Of a stretch of 64,000 nt of DNA, positions 8,914 through 16,727 are shown piece by piece. Numbering within the stretch: position 1 is the stretch's first letter; each line of letters begins with the position of its first letter. The position numbers were made by a program, and so were the translations under genes. The stretch lies in contig JALSGP010000039.1 in NCBI GenBank assembly GCA_026982705.1, positions 1 through 64,000 on the forward strand, given 5' to 3'. Under the pieces are notes generated by a model. That model saw only the letters and a program-made list of their open reading frames with translations, did not search any database and was not told the origin of the DNA. The DNA comes from Alphaproteobacteria bacterium. GTDB taxonomy: Bacteria; Pseudomonadota; Alphaproteobacteria; Geminicoccales; Geminicoccaceae.

Positions 8914-9492
8914 GAGACGCCCCGGCCCGGGCGGCGGCGTCGCCCCCACCACCCTGACCGGGCCGGCGAAGCGGCGACGGTAGCGGGGAAAGGCGGCATC
9001 GAGGATGCCCGCGGCCGTGAGCGCGTCCACTTCCGCCGCGGGCGGCGTCCTCGCCTTGACGATCACCAGCGCCCGTGCCCGCAGGCGGGTGGCGAGCCAG
9101 GCGGCGATGGAATCGGCGGTGACCGCCCAGGACGGCTCCAGCTCGGGCGTCGTGCCCGCGAGCCGCCAGGGCAGCCACACGCCGGCCGCACCGTCCCGCG
9201 CCAGGGCGGCGATCTCGTCCTCCGTCTCCACGGGGCGCAGGCCCGGGGCCCGCGCCACCAGCATCAGCCCGTACTGCTGCATGGCGAGGACGGCACAGCG
9301 GTGGGCGGTGGTGGCATCGAGACCGAGGGGGACCTCGAGGGCGCGGACCGCGTCGGCGAAGGGACCGCCGCCGGGGACCACCAGGCGTCCGGGAGGGCCG
9401 GGTGCATCGCGGACGGCGGCGAGCCAAGCGGCGAGGGCCGGATGACGGGCGAGGCTGCCGCCGAGCTTGACCAGCACCGGTCCGCCCGACAT
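8893..9492 (-). CDS. Amino acid kinase family protein, MfnE-like
   Basis: A 199-residue protein with the amino acid kinase fold. VLVKLGGSLARHP at the N-terminus and VVPGGGPFADAVR at about residue 40 are the phosphate-binding glycine motifs. It lacks the length and features of UMP kinase or acetylglutamate kinase. Small kinases of this type in archaea and methylotrophs include MfnE, which phosphorylates the aminomethylfuran intermediate of methanofuran. The setting beside fhcA and mptG supports that role; the assignment to MfnE is inference from context and size. ATG 9492 starts the family core directly. The start is 37 bases from the divergent dihydropteroate synthase start. Confidence 0.75.
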   Translation of the reverse strand: MSGGPVLVKLGGSLARHPALAAWLAAVRDAPGPPGRLVVPGGGPFADAVRALEVPLGLDATTAHRCAVLAMQQYGLMLVARAPGLRPVETEDEIAALARDGAAGVWLPWRLAGTTPELEPSWAVTADSIAAWLATRLRARALVIVKARTPPAAEVDALTAAGILDAAFPRYRRRFAGPVRVVGATPPPGPGRLSALLAP

Positions 9493-9529
9493 CTCGACCG
9501 GGGCATCCAGGTGCGGGGATCGCGTGGCC

Positions 9530-10378
9530 ATGCCCGACCCCTTCCATCGTTTCGTGGAGCGCTCCCGCGGCCGGCCGGTGGTGGTGGGCGTGCTCAACGT
9601 CACCCCCGACAGCTTCTCCGACGGCGGCCGCCATCTCGCGCCGGAAGCCGCCCTCGCGCGGGCCCGCGAGATGGTGGCGGAAGGCGCCGATCTCGTCGAG
9701 GTGGGGGGCGAATCGACGGCGCCCGGGAGCCGGCCGGTGGGCGCGGCGGAGGAGTGGCGGCGCATCGGGCCGGTGGTGGAGGCCCTCGCCGGCGAGCTGC
9801 CGCTGGTGATCGACACCTACCGGGCGGAGACCGCCCGCCGTGCCCTCGCGGCCGGGGCCCTGGCCATCAACGACGTCTCGGCGCTCCGGGCCGACCCGGC
9901 CATGGCGGAGACGGTGGCGGCGGCGGGCGGCGGGCTCGTGCTCATGTACGCCAAGGATGCGCCGCTGCCCCACGTGACGGACCGGGACGTGCGTTATCGC
10001 GACGTGGTGGCCGAGATCGCGGACTTCCTGGGCGCGCGGGCCGCCCTCGCCACGGCCGCGGGAGTGGCGGCGGAGGCCATCGTGCTGGATCCGGGCTGGG
10101 GCGCCTTCGTCGCCCACGATCAGACCTTCACCTTCGAGCTGCTGCGCCGCTTCGACGAATTCGCGCGGCGGATCGCGCCCTTCCCCGCCATGGTGGCGGT
10201 CTCGCGCAAGGGATTCCTGGGCGGCGAGCGGCACCGGCGCGATCCCCTCTCCCAGCTCGCCGCCCTCCACGCGGTGGAGCGCGGGGCACGCTTCATCCGC
10301 ACCCACGACCCGCGTATGATGCGCGAGTTCCTGGAACTGGCGCGACGGCTGGGCCGTCCCGTCCCGGTCGCCGCCTGA
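9530..10378 (+). CDS. Dihydropteroate synthase
   Basis: The 282-residue protein is a TIM-barrel dihydropteroate synthase, joining dihydro-hydroxymethylpterin pyrophosphate to an aminobenzene substrate. Diagnostic motifs are present: GVLNVTPDSFSDGG (residues 20-33), EVGGESTAPGS, IDTYRAE (about 100), INDVSAL and SRKGFLGG (about 223). FolP for folate and the methylotroph paralogue linked to methanopterin share these motifs. The neighbours (MfnE-like kinase, fhcA) favour a methanopterin role, but it might be the only folate enzyme, which this window cannot settle. ATG 9530 lies just before the conserved domain. fhcA follows after 28 bases on the same strand. Confidence 0.88.
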   Translation: MPDPFHRFVERSRGRPVVVGVLNVTPDSFSDGGRHLAPEAALARAREMVAEGADLVEVGGESTAPGSRPVGAAEEWRRIGPVVEALAGELPLVIDTYRAETARRALAAGALAINDVSALRADPAMAETVAAAGGGLVLMYAKDAPLPHVTDRDVRYRDVVAEIADFLGARAALATAAGVAAEAIVLDPGWGAFVAHDQTFTFELLRRFDEFARRIAPFPAMVAVSRKGFLGGERHRRDPLSQLAALHAVERGARFIRTHDPRMMREFLELARRLGRPVPVAA

Positions 10379-10406
10379 ACGGACGGATCCTCGGGAGGCT
10401 GAACGG

Positions 10407-12065
10407 ATGCGACGGATCCTGCGGGGCGGCCGGGTGGTCGACCCCGTCCACGGCGTGGACGCGGTCCGCGACGTCCACATGGACGGTGAGCGCATCGTCC
10501 CCCCCTTCCCGGACGGGGAGGCGGCGGAGATCGTGGACGTGTCGGGCTGCCTCGTCATGGCCGCCGGCATCGATCTCCACAGCCACATCGGCGGCGGCAA
10601 GATGGTGATCGCCCGCGAGCTCATGGGTGAGGACCACCGCCGCCACCGCCATGCGGCCGACGGTCCCTTCCGCGCCGGCTCCGGCCGGGCGGTCCCCTCC
10701 AGTTTCGCCACCGGCTACGCCTATGCCCGCATGGGCTACACCATGGCCTTCGAGCCGGCGATGTTGCCCGCCAACGCCCGCGGCGCCCATCTGGAGATGG
10801 CGGACATCCCGGTGCTGGACCGCGGCGCGTACGTGCTGCTGGGCAACGACGATCTGCTGCTGCGGCTCCTGGCCCGCGGCGAGACGACGGCGGTGCGCGA
10901 TCTCGTGGCCTGGATGCTGCGCGCCACCCGCGCCATGGCCGTCAAGATCGTCAATCCCGGCGGCATCGAGGCCTTCAAGTGGGGCCTGCGGCGCATCGAC
11001 CTCGACGAGGCGGGCCCCCACTACGGCCTCACCCCGCGCCGCATCCTCACCGCCCTCGCCGAGGCGGTGGACGCGCTCGGCCTGCCCCATCCGGTCCACG
11101 TCCACGGCCTCCATCTGGGCCTGCCCGGCAGCGCCGAGACCACCCGCGCCACCATCGCGGCGCTGGAGGGCCGTCGCGCCCACCTCACCCACCTCCAGTT
11201 CCACGCCTACGGCCGCGGAGGACCGCGGGGCTTCTCCAGCGGCGCCGCCGAGATCGCCGAGCTGATCAACCGCAGCCCCAACATCTCCCTCGACGTGGGC
11301 CAGGTGATGTTCGGGACCACCGTCACCGCCTCCGGCGACACCATGAGCCAGCACCGCAACGCCGCCCACGCCCATCCGCGGCGCTGGTGCGTCATGGACA
11401 TCGAGTGCGAGGCGGGCTGCGGCGTGGTGCCCTTCCGCTACCGGGACCGCAACTTCGTCCACGCCCTGCAGTGGGCCATCGGCCTCGAGCTGTTCCTGCT
11501 GGTGGAGGATCCCTGGCGGCTGGCGCTGACCACCGACCATCCCAACGGCGCCCCCTTCACCGCCTATCCCGAGCTGATCCGTCTGCTGGGGGATCGCGAC
11601 TATCGCAACGCGGTCCTCGAACGGCTGCCGGCGGCGGTGCGGGAGGTGTCGCATCTCGCCGACATCCGCCGCGAGTACACCCTCTCCGAGATCGCCATCG
11701 TCACCCGGGCGGCCCCGGCGCGGCTCCTGGGCCTCGCCGACCGCGGCCATCTCGGCCCGGGCGCCGTGGCCGACGTGGTGGTCTACGCACCGGGCCCCGA
11801 TCTCGCCGCCACCTTCGCCACCCCCCGCCATCTGCTTAAGGCCGGGCGTTTCGTGGTGGAGAACGGCGCGCTGCGGCCGGAGGCGGCGACCCTGCGCGGG
11901 GCCGTCCACGCGGTGGAGGCGCCCTTCGATCCCGCCATCCGCCGCCATGCCGCCGCCTTCTTCGAGGACTTCCGCGGTCTCAGGCTCGAGAGCTTCGAGC
12001 TGGGCGACGACGAGCTGGCCGAGCTGGGCCCGCTCCGCGTCCACGGCCCGACAGCCGCCTCCTGA
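10407..12065 (+). CDS. fhcA: Formylmethanofuran dehydrogenase/formyltransferase-hydrolase subunit A
   Basis: FhcA is the amidohydrolase subunit of the formyltransferase/hydrolase complex. It hydrolyses formylmethanofuran (or methylofuran) to formate at the end of the H4MPT formaldehyde oxidation route. The 552 residues match the family length. Candidate metal ligands are visible: HSH in GIDLHSHIGGG (residues 58-60), Lys about 180 in AVKIVNPGG (the carboxylated lysine position), HVHGLHLG (about 230), THLQFH (about 260) and TTDHPNG (about 374). The partner subunits FhcB, FhcC and FhcD are not in this window. The gene reads on into the DmrB-type flavoprotein gene after 22 bases. ATG 10407 is the only sensible start. 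Confidence 0.95.
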   Translation: MRRILRGGRVVDPVHGVDAVRDVHMDGERIVPPFPDGEAAEIVDVSGCLVMAAGIDLHSHIGGGKMVIARELMGEDHRRHRHAADGPFRAGSGRAVPSSFATGYAYARMGYTMAFEPAMLPANARGAHLEMADIPVLDRGAYVLLGNDDLLLRLLARGETTAVRDLVAWMLRATRAMAVKIVNPGGIEAFKWGLRRIDLDEAGPHYGLTPRRILTALAEAVDALGLPHPVHVHGLHLGLPGSAETTRATIAALEGRRAHLTHLQFHAYGRGGPRGFSSGAAEIAELINRSPNISLDVGQVMFGTTVTASGDTMSQHRNAAHAHPRRWCVMDIECEAGCGVVPFRYRDRNFVHALQWAIGLELFLLVEDPWRLALTTDHPNGAPFTAYPELIRLLGDRDYRNAVLERLPAAVREVSHLADIRREYTLSEIAIVTRAAPARLLGLADRGHLGPGAVADVVVYAPGPDLAATFATPRHLLKAGRFVVENGALRPEAATLRGAVHAVEAPFDPAIRRHAAAFFEDFRGLRLESFELGDDELAELGPLRVHGPTAAS

Positions 12066-12087
12066 GCCGGCGAGGAGGGAGGGACCC

Positions 12088-12705
12088 GTGGTGGACCGCG
12101 CCGAACTCGACCGCTGGACCGACGACGAGCCGCCGCCCCGCAGGCCGCGGCTGGCCTGGGCGCTCACCGGCTCCGGCCACGACTTCCTCCCCTGCCTCGA
12201 GCTCATGCGCGAGGTGGGGGAGATGGACGTCTTCCTCTCGCGGGCGGCGGCGGAGGTGGTCTACATGTACACCCGCGACCGCCGCCCCTTTCCGCCGGGC
12301 GTGCGCCTCGTCAAGGACACCACCGCCTCGGCGGCACCCGTGGGCCGCTTCTACAAGGGCTACTACCACACGCTGGTGGTGGCGCCCGCCACCTCCAACA
12401 CCGTCGCCAAGTGCGTCTGGGGCATCTCCGACAATCTCGTCACCAACGTCTTCGCCCAGGCGGGCAAGTGCCGCATCCCCATCATCGTCTATGCCTGCGA
12501 TACCCGGCCGGTCCACGTGACGGCGGCGCCGGACCGGGTGGTGACCGTCTATCCGCGGCGGGTGGATCTGGAGAACACGGAACGGCTGCGCACCTTCGAG
12601 CGCACCACCGTGGTGGAGAGCGTGGAGGAGCTGGCCCGGGTGCTGCGTGCCCGCCTCGCCGAGGTGGCCGCGGGGGCCGCGCCCGGAGCGGGAGCCGGCG
12701 GGTGA
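12088..12705 (+). CDS. DmrB-type flavoprotein (probable dihydromethanopterin reductase)
   Basis: The 205-residue protein is a flavoprotein of the archaeal MJ0208/DmrB group. The FMN-binding pattern shows as AWALTGSGHDFLPC at the start of the domain, followed by VVYMYT, LVVAPATSNTVAKCVWGISDNL and IIVYACDTRP. Burkholderia and Methanosarcina DmrB proteins reduce dihydromethanopterin to H4MPT, and this protein has the same size and motif order. That role closes the biosynthetic route begun by MptG. The start is GTG 12088 (or GTG 12091) behind a strong GGAGGGAGGG. Its stop overlaps the GTG of the next gene, pointing to coupled translation. Confidence 0.85.
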   Translation: MVDRAELDRWTDDEPPPRRPRLAWALTGSGHDFLPCLELMREVGEMDVFLSRAAAEVVYMYTRDRRPFPPGVRLVKDTTASAAPVGRFYKGYYHTLVVAPATSNTVAKCVWGISDNLVTNVFAQAGKCRIPIIVYACDTRPVHVTAAPDRVVTVYPRRVDLENTERLRTFERTTVVESVEELARVLRARLAEVAAGAAPGAGAGG

Positions 12706-13613
12706 GCCATCTGCTGGTGGTGGACTTCCCCGACCCCGGCCGCGCCGACGAGGTGCTGCTGCGGCTGCGGGCCCTCGCCCGCGACCATCTCGTGGACCTG
12801 GAGGACGCGGCGGTGGTCCAGCGCGACCGCCACGGCCGCCTCCACGTGAAGCGCGTGCTGGGTCGCCACGGCGAGCGCACCCTCTCCGAGGGCTTCTGGC
12901 CGCGGCTGCTGGAACGGCTGCTGCCGGAACGCCACGACCGCGCGGTGACGGCGGAGGTGGCGGCGGAACTGGGCCTGCCGGAGGCGTTCGTGGCGGAGGC
13001 GACACGCCGGCTGGAGCCGGGACGCTCCGCCCTCTTCGTGCTGGTGGAGCCGCACCGGCTCGATGCGCTGGTCCGTGCCTTCGAGGGCGAGGGCGGGCGG
13101 GTGATGGCCGCGGATCTGCCCGAGGAGGTGCGGCGCGAACTGGACGAGGCCTTGAGCGGCCGGTGGTTCCCACCGGCGGAGGAACTGCACGAGCTGGCCG
13201 AGCGGGTGCGGGCGGGCCGACAGCCGGTCCACCGCGACGACGAGGCGGCGCGCCGCCGGCGCTGGATCGAGGAGCTGCGGCGGGCGCCGATCACCCCCGA
13301 GCTCGTCGGCCACATCCGCCGCACCGTGCTGGAGGCGGCCCGGCAGGGACGGTTCCGGGCGCTGATCTACCGTCTGCCCAGCGAGATGCTGACGGATCGC
13401 GGACGCCGGGTGATCCAGGGCGAGCCGGACTGGCCGGAGACGCTGGTGGGCCAGCCGCGGCTGGTCTACGAATGGTTCGCGCGCGAACTCGCGCCGAGGG
13501 GCTACCGGCTGGAGGCGGAACTCCTGGACTGGCGCGACCATCTGCCGGGCGACGTGGGCCTGTTCGTGCGCTGGGACCGCCGGGGCGACGATTCCGGTTT
13601 GACCCGGACCTGA
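12702..13613 (+). CDS. DUF1269-like protein with an uncharacterised C-terminal domain
   Basis: A 303-residue protein in two parts. Residues 1-155 match the DUF1269 pattern: LLVVDFPDPGRADEVLLRL, then LVDLEDAAVVQRDRHGRLHVKR, then LEPGRSALFVLVE. The glycine-rich, membrane-like hairpin usual in that family is replaced by charged sequence, so this version is probably soluble. Residues about 185-303 form a separate domain (ALIYRLPSEMLTDRGRR, EPDWPETLVGQ, YEWFARELAPRGY, GDVGLFVRW) that I recognise only as a domain of hypothetical proteins. GTG 12702 overlaps the stop of the DmrB-type gene (GTGA). No enzymatic motif is visible. A C1 role is inferred from position only. Confidence 0.75.
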   Translation: MSHLLVVDFPDPGRADEVLLRLRALARDHLVDLEDAAVVQRDRHGRLHVKRVLGRHGERTLSEGFWPRLLERLLPERHDRAVTAEVAAELGLPEAFVAEATRRLEPGRSALFVLVEPHRLDALVRAFEGEGGRVMAADLPEEVRRELDEALSGRWFPPAEELHELAERVRAGRQPVHRDDEAARRRRWIEELRRAPITPELVGHIRRTVLEAARQGRFRALIYRLPSEMLTDRGRRVIQGEPDWPETLVGQPRLVYEWFARELAPRGYRLEAELLDWRDHLPGDVGLFVRWDRRGDDSGLTRT

Positions 13614-13627
13614 TCCCGGGCTATATG
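13599..13627 (+). promoter_or_regulatory. Predicted sigma70-type promoter for the FKBP gene
   Basis: TTGACC at 13599-13604 and TATATG at 13622-13627 are separated by exactly 17 bases. The -35 box lies in the 3' end of the upstream gene, and the arrangement faces the SlyD-like gene that starts at 13789. The 160-base leader between it and the start codon shows no gene. Confidence 0.5.
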
Positions 13628-13788
13628 GACAGCACCTCTTCGCATCGGTGCCGGTTCGATCGACGTCGCCTTCCGCTGCTCGTCGCCGAGGACGGTGCGG
13701 AGCGGGGGGCGTCGCGCATGTGGATCCCGGGATCGGCTGCCGCGCTCCCCGGTTCGGGTAGCACGATCCACAGAGGAGCATCCCCATC

Positions 13789-14223
13789 ATGGCAGCCAAT
13801 CTCGGTGATACCGTCCGCGTCCACTACACCGGCCGGCTCGACGACGGCAAGGAGTTCGACAGCTCGGCCGGCCGCGAGCCCATCGAGTTCACTCTCGGTG
13901 CCGGCCAGGTGATTCCCGGCTTCGAGAAGGCCATCCTCGGCATGGAGCCGGGCGAGACCAAGACCTTCACCATCCCCGCCGAGGAGGCCTACGGGCCGCA
14001 CCGGCCGGAGCTGGTGCACCGGGTCCCCCGCGCCCAGATCCCGCCCCAGGTAGAACTCTACGAGGGTGCGCGGCTCGAGGCGCGGGACCAGGCCGGCAAC
14101 CGCGTCGCCCTCACCGTCCTCGAGGTGACGGACGAGGAGGTGACCATGGACGCCAACCATCCCCTCGCCGGCCGCGATCTCACCTTCGAGGTGCGGCTGG
14201 TGGAGGTGGTGGCCCGGGACTGA
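13789..14223 (+). CDS. FKBP-type peptidyl-prolyl cis-trans isomerase, SlyD-like
   Basis: This 144-residue protein isomerises prolyl bonds and may act as a folding chaperone in the cytoplasm; there is no signal peptide. The FKBP domain shows VRVHYTGRLDDGKEFDSS and PIEFTLGAGQVIPGFEKAIL, with the conserved IPGFE. An IF (insert-in-flap) chaperone region occupies roughly residues 70-120. The C-terminus has the NHPLAGRDLTFEV motif typical of SlyD/FkpB. The histidine-rich nickel-binding tail of E. coli SlyD is absent. ATG 13789 has AGAGGAG upstream. Its 3' end overlaps convergent dacB by 44 bases. Confidence 0.92.
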   Translation: MAANLGDTVRVHYTGRLDDGKEFDSSAGREPIEFTLGAGQVIPGFEKAILGMEPGETKTFTIPAEEAYGPHRPELVHRVPRAQIPPQVELYEGARLEARDQAGNRVALTVLEVTDEEVTMDANHPLAGRDLTFEVRLVEVVARD

Positions 14224-15670
14224 GCTTCTCGTCGCCGGCCGCGGGCGGGCGGGGCGTGCCGTCCGTCCGGGCCGTGCGCAGCCAGGTGGCCACCAGCGCG
14301 TCCACCGCCGCCCGCGCCCGCGCCTTCCACGCCCGCACCCGCGCCCGCATCGCCGCATCCGGCGGGCGGGCGGCGAGATAGGCCCGGCGCTTCGCTTCGT
14401 CCCCGAGGATCACCGCGAAGACCAGGGGATCGCCGCGCTCCGGGAACAGATAGCCGGCGAGCCCCACCAGATGGGCGGCGCTGCCGGTCTTGGCCCGCAC
14501 CCGGAAGGCGAGATCGGCGGCCAGCAGCCGCCGCGTCAGCGTTCCGGGCCCGCCGTTCGCAGGCAGGCGGGCGGGGAAGGCGAAACGGTCGAACATCACC
14601 GCCAGCAGGCGGGCGAGGCCGCGGACCGTGACACGGCCGCGCGGATCGAGGCCGGCATGGTCGCGCACCGCCAGCGCCGCGGCGTCGAGGTCGGGGTGGC
14701 GGCGCACCAGCGCCGCCACCAGCCGGGCGGCGGAGGCCGCGAGATCGCGGGGCGGAGGCCCCAGCCGGAGGGCCGTCTCCAGCCCGACCATGGTGGCGAG
14801 CTGATTGTTGGAGTAGCGCAGCATGCCCCGCACCGTCTCCGCCAGCGGCGGCCCGGAATGGCGGGCGAGGAGACGGGCGTCGGCCGGCGCCCGGCCCCGG
14901 ACCGGCGGCGGCAGGTCGATGCCGAGATCCGCGGCGAAGCGGTGGAACAGCCGGGCCGCCGCCATGCCCGGATCGGCCAGCGGCAGGGCCGGCGGCGGTG
15001 CCTCGCGGGCGATGCGGAAGCCGCGGGCCGTGCGCCGTGGGCCCGTCGCCTCCGCCACCGTCTCCACGGCCAGCCCCACCGGTGGCAGCAGGAAGGGCGG
15101 CGGTCCCGGCTCCGGCCGCACCCGTGCGAAGCCCACCACGAGCGGCCCCACTCCGGCGTTCCAGGCCACCGGCTCCGGCTCCGTGGGATCGAGGGCGGCG
15201 AAGCGCGGAAAGCGCGTGTCGTCCAGCAGGAGGCGCCCCGTCACCCGTTGCACGCCGGCCTCCCGCAGCGCGAAGGCCAGCTCCAGCAGGTGATCCGGGT
15301 CCAGCAGGGGATCGCCGCCCCCCACCAGCGCCAGATCGCCCGTGAGCACGCCCGCCCGCACCGTCCCCGTGGCCCGCAGCTCGGTGACGGGACGGGCGTC
15401 GGGCCCCAGCACCTCGAGGGCGGCGGCCGCCGTCACCAGCTTGGCGAGGGAGGCCGGTTCCACCGGCCGGTCGGGCTCGTGGACAGAGCGGGGCGCGAAG
15501 TCCTCGACGGTGGCCACGAACCAGGCGGCCCGGGCCGGCGTGAAGCCGTGGGCGCGCAGGATCGCCGCCTCGTCGGCGGCCACCGGGGCGGCGAGCGGCG
15601 ACACCACCAGCGCGAGCAGGAGGCGGACCGGACTCCGTCGGGCGATGCCGCGCCGGTGCTGGCCTTGCAT
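14180..15670 (-). CDS. dacB: D-alanyl-D-alanine carboxypeptidase/endopeptidase (PBP4 type)
   Basis: DacB trims or opens D-Ala cross-links in periplasmic peptidoglycan. The 496-residue protein begins with a signal peptide (about residues 1-31, ending PVAA|D). It has the PBP4 catalytic motifs: SLAK (nucleophile serine), SNN in MLRYSNNQLA and KTGS in VRAKTGSAAH. The long insert between SLAK and SNN, with VGGGDPLLD, is typical of the PBP4 family. ATG 15670 is chosen for its well-placed signal peptide; a GTG at 15703 is also in frame. The C-terminal 45 residues are low-complexity and overlap the FKBP gene on the other strand. Confidence 0.88.
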   Translation of the reverse strand: MQGQHRRGIARRSPVRLLLALVVSPLAAPVAADEAAILRAHGFTPARAAWFVATVEDFAPRSVHEPDRPVEPASLAKLVTAAAALEVLGPDARPVTELRATGTVRAGVLTGDLALVGGGDPLLDPDHLLELAFALREAGVQRVTGRLLLDDTRFPRFAALDPTEPEPVAWNAGVGPLVVGFARVRPEPGPPPFLLPPVGLAVETVAEATGPRRTARGFRIAREAPPPALPLADPGMAAARLFHRFAADLGIDLPPPVRGRAPADARLLARHSGPPLAETVRGMLRYSNNQLATMVGLETALRLGPPPRDLAASAARLVAALVRRHPDLDAAALAVRDHAGLDPRGRVTVRGLARLLAVMFDRFAFPARLPANGGPGTLTRRLLAADLAFRVRAKTGSAAHLVGLAGYLFPERGDPLVFAVILGDEAKRRAYLAARPPDAAMRARVRAWKARARAAVDALVATWLRTARTDGTPRPPAAGDEKLSPGPPPPPAAPRR

Positions 15671-15833
15671 CCCGTGACGGACAGTGGCGCGGTTCCCGGT
15701 CACAGGCCTGTCATATGTTCCGCATCCGTGCACCCGTGTTCCGTGGATGTTCTCTGGAAACCGTGGACAGTCGCGCATCGTGGGCTTCCCGCATCGGATC
15801 GAGATCCGCCTCGCGCGCCGGTGGCGCCACCCC

Positions 15834-15862
15834 TTGACCGGCTCCTGCCGGCTGCCCACAAG
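15834..15862 (+). promoter_or_regulatory. Possible promoter of the infA operon
   Basis: TTGACC at 15834-15839 is followed after 17 bases by CACAAG (15857-15862), 41 bases ahead of the infA start codon. The -35 box is good and the -10 box is weak (three of six consensus bases), which is acceptable in a genome of this GC content. The rest of 15671-15833, between divergent dacB and infA, holds no gene; a 10-base palindrome ACAGGCCTGT lies at 15702-15711. Confidence 0.35.
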
Positions 15863-15903
15863 ACGAGCGCGAGCCCGCCGTGCACCGCAGCAAGGACGGA
15901 GGA

Positions 15904-16125
15904 ATGGCCAAGAAGGAAGACGTGATCGAAATGGAGGGCACCGTCGTGGAGGTGCTGCCCAACGCCATGTTCCGCGTGAAGCTCGACAACGACCACGAAG
16001 TGCTGGCGCACACCTCCGGACGCATGCGCAAGAACCGCATCCGGGTCCTCGCCGGCGATCGCGTGCTGGTCGAGCTCACCCCCTACGACCTGCGGCGCGG
16101 TCGCATCACCTACCGCTTCAAGTGA
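15904..16125 (+). CDS. infA: Translation initiation factor IF-1
   Basis: IF-1 binds the ribosomal A site during initiation. The 73-residue protein is a single OB fold with all family hallmarks: [60 protein letters not shown] and RGRITYRFK at the end. ATG 15904 is the standard start; AAGGA lies about 8 bases upstream. It heads a tight four-gene run (infA, maf, RNase E/G, yacG) in which each stop codon overlaps the next start, an order common in alphaproteobacteria. Confidence 0.97.
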   Translation: MAKKEDVIEMEGTVVEVLPNAMFRVKLDNDHEVLAHTSGRMRKNRIRVLAGDRVLVELTPYDLRRGRITYRFK

Positions 16126-16727
16126 GCGCGCGCCCCGGCCGGGCGACGCTGGTCCTCGCATCCTCCTCTCCGCGTCGCCTCGAGCTCCTGCGACAGGTGG
16201 GCTTCCCGCCGGATCTCGTCCTCGCTCCGGAGGTGGACGAGACGCCGCTGCCGCGCGAGCTGCCGCGAGACTACGCCCGGCGCCTCGCCCGGCTCAAGGC
16301 CGAGGCGGTGGCGGCTCGCCTCGACGACGGCCCCTGGTTCGTGGTGGCGGGCGACACGGTGGTGGCGGCGGGCCGGCGGATCCTGCCCAAGGCCGAGGAC
16401 GAGGCCACCGCCCGCGCCTGTCTCGAACGGCTGTCGGGGCGGCGGCACCGGGTGTGGGGAGGCGTCTGCGTGCTCCGCCACGACAGCCGCCGCAGCGAAC
16501 GGGTGGTCCTCACCCGCGTGCGCTTCAAACGTCTGTCCCGCGAGGAACTGGAGGACTATCTCGCCAGCGGCGAATGGCGCGGCAAGGCCGGTGGCTACGC
16601 CATCCAGGGCCGCGCCGCCGCCTTCGTGCCCTGGATCAACGGTTCCTGCGCCAATGTGATCGGCCTGCCGGTGGCGGAGGTGGTGGCGATGCTGCGGGGC
16701 CTCGGCTATCGGGGAGGCGCGCCTTGA
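16122..16727 (+). CDS. Maf-like nucleotide pyrophosphatase
   Basis: Maf proteins hydrolyse non-canonical or canonical nucleoside triphosphates (dTTP/UTP or 7-methyl-GTP types) and affect division. The 201-residue protein starts with [18 protein letters not shown], has [20 protein letters not shown] in the middle, and ends its domain with [26 protein letters not shown]. These cover the substrate-binding and catalytic aspartate motifs. GTG 16122 overlaps the infA stop (GTGA), and its own stop overlaps the TTG start of the RNase gene. The exact substrate class cannot be read with certainty. Confidence 0.92.
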   Translation: MSARPGRATLVLASSSPRRLELLRQVGFPPDLVLAPEVDETPLPRELPRDYARRLARLKAEAVAARLDDGPWFVVAGDTVVAAGRRILPKAEDEATARACLERLSGRRHRVWGGVCVLRHDSRRSERVVLTRVRFKRLSREELEDYLASGEWRGKAGGYAIQGRAAAFVPWINGSCANVIGLPVAEVVAMLRGLGYRGGAP

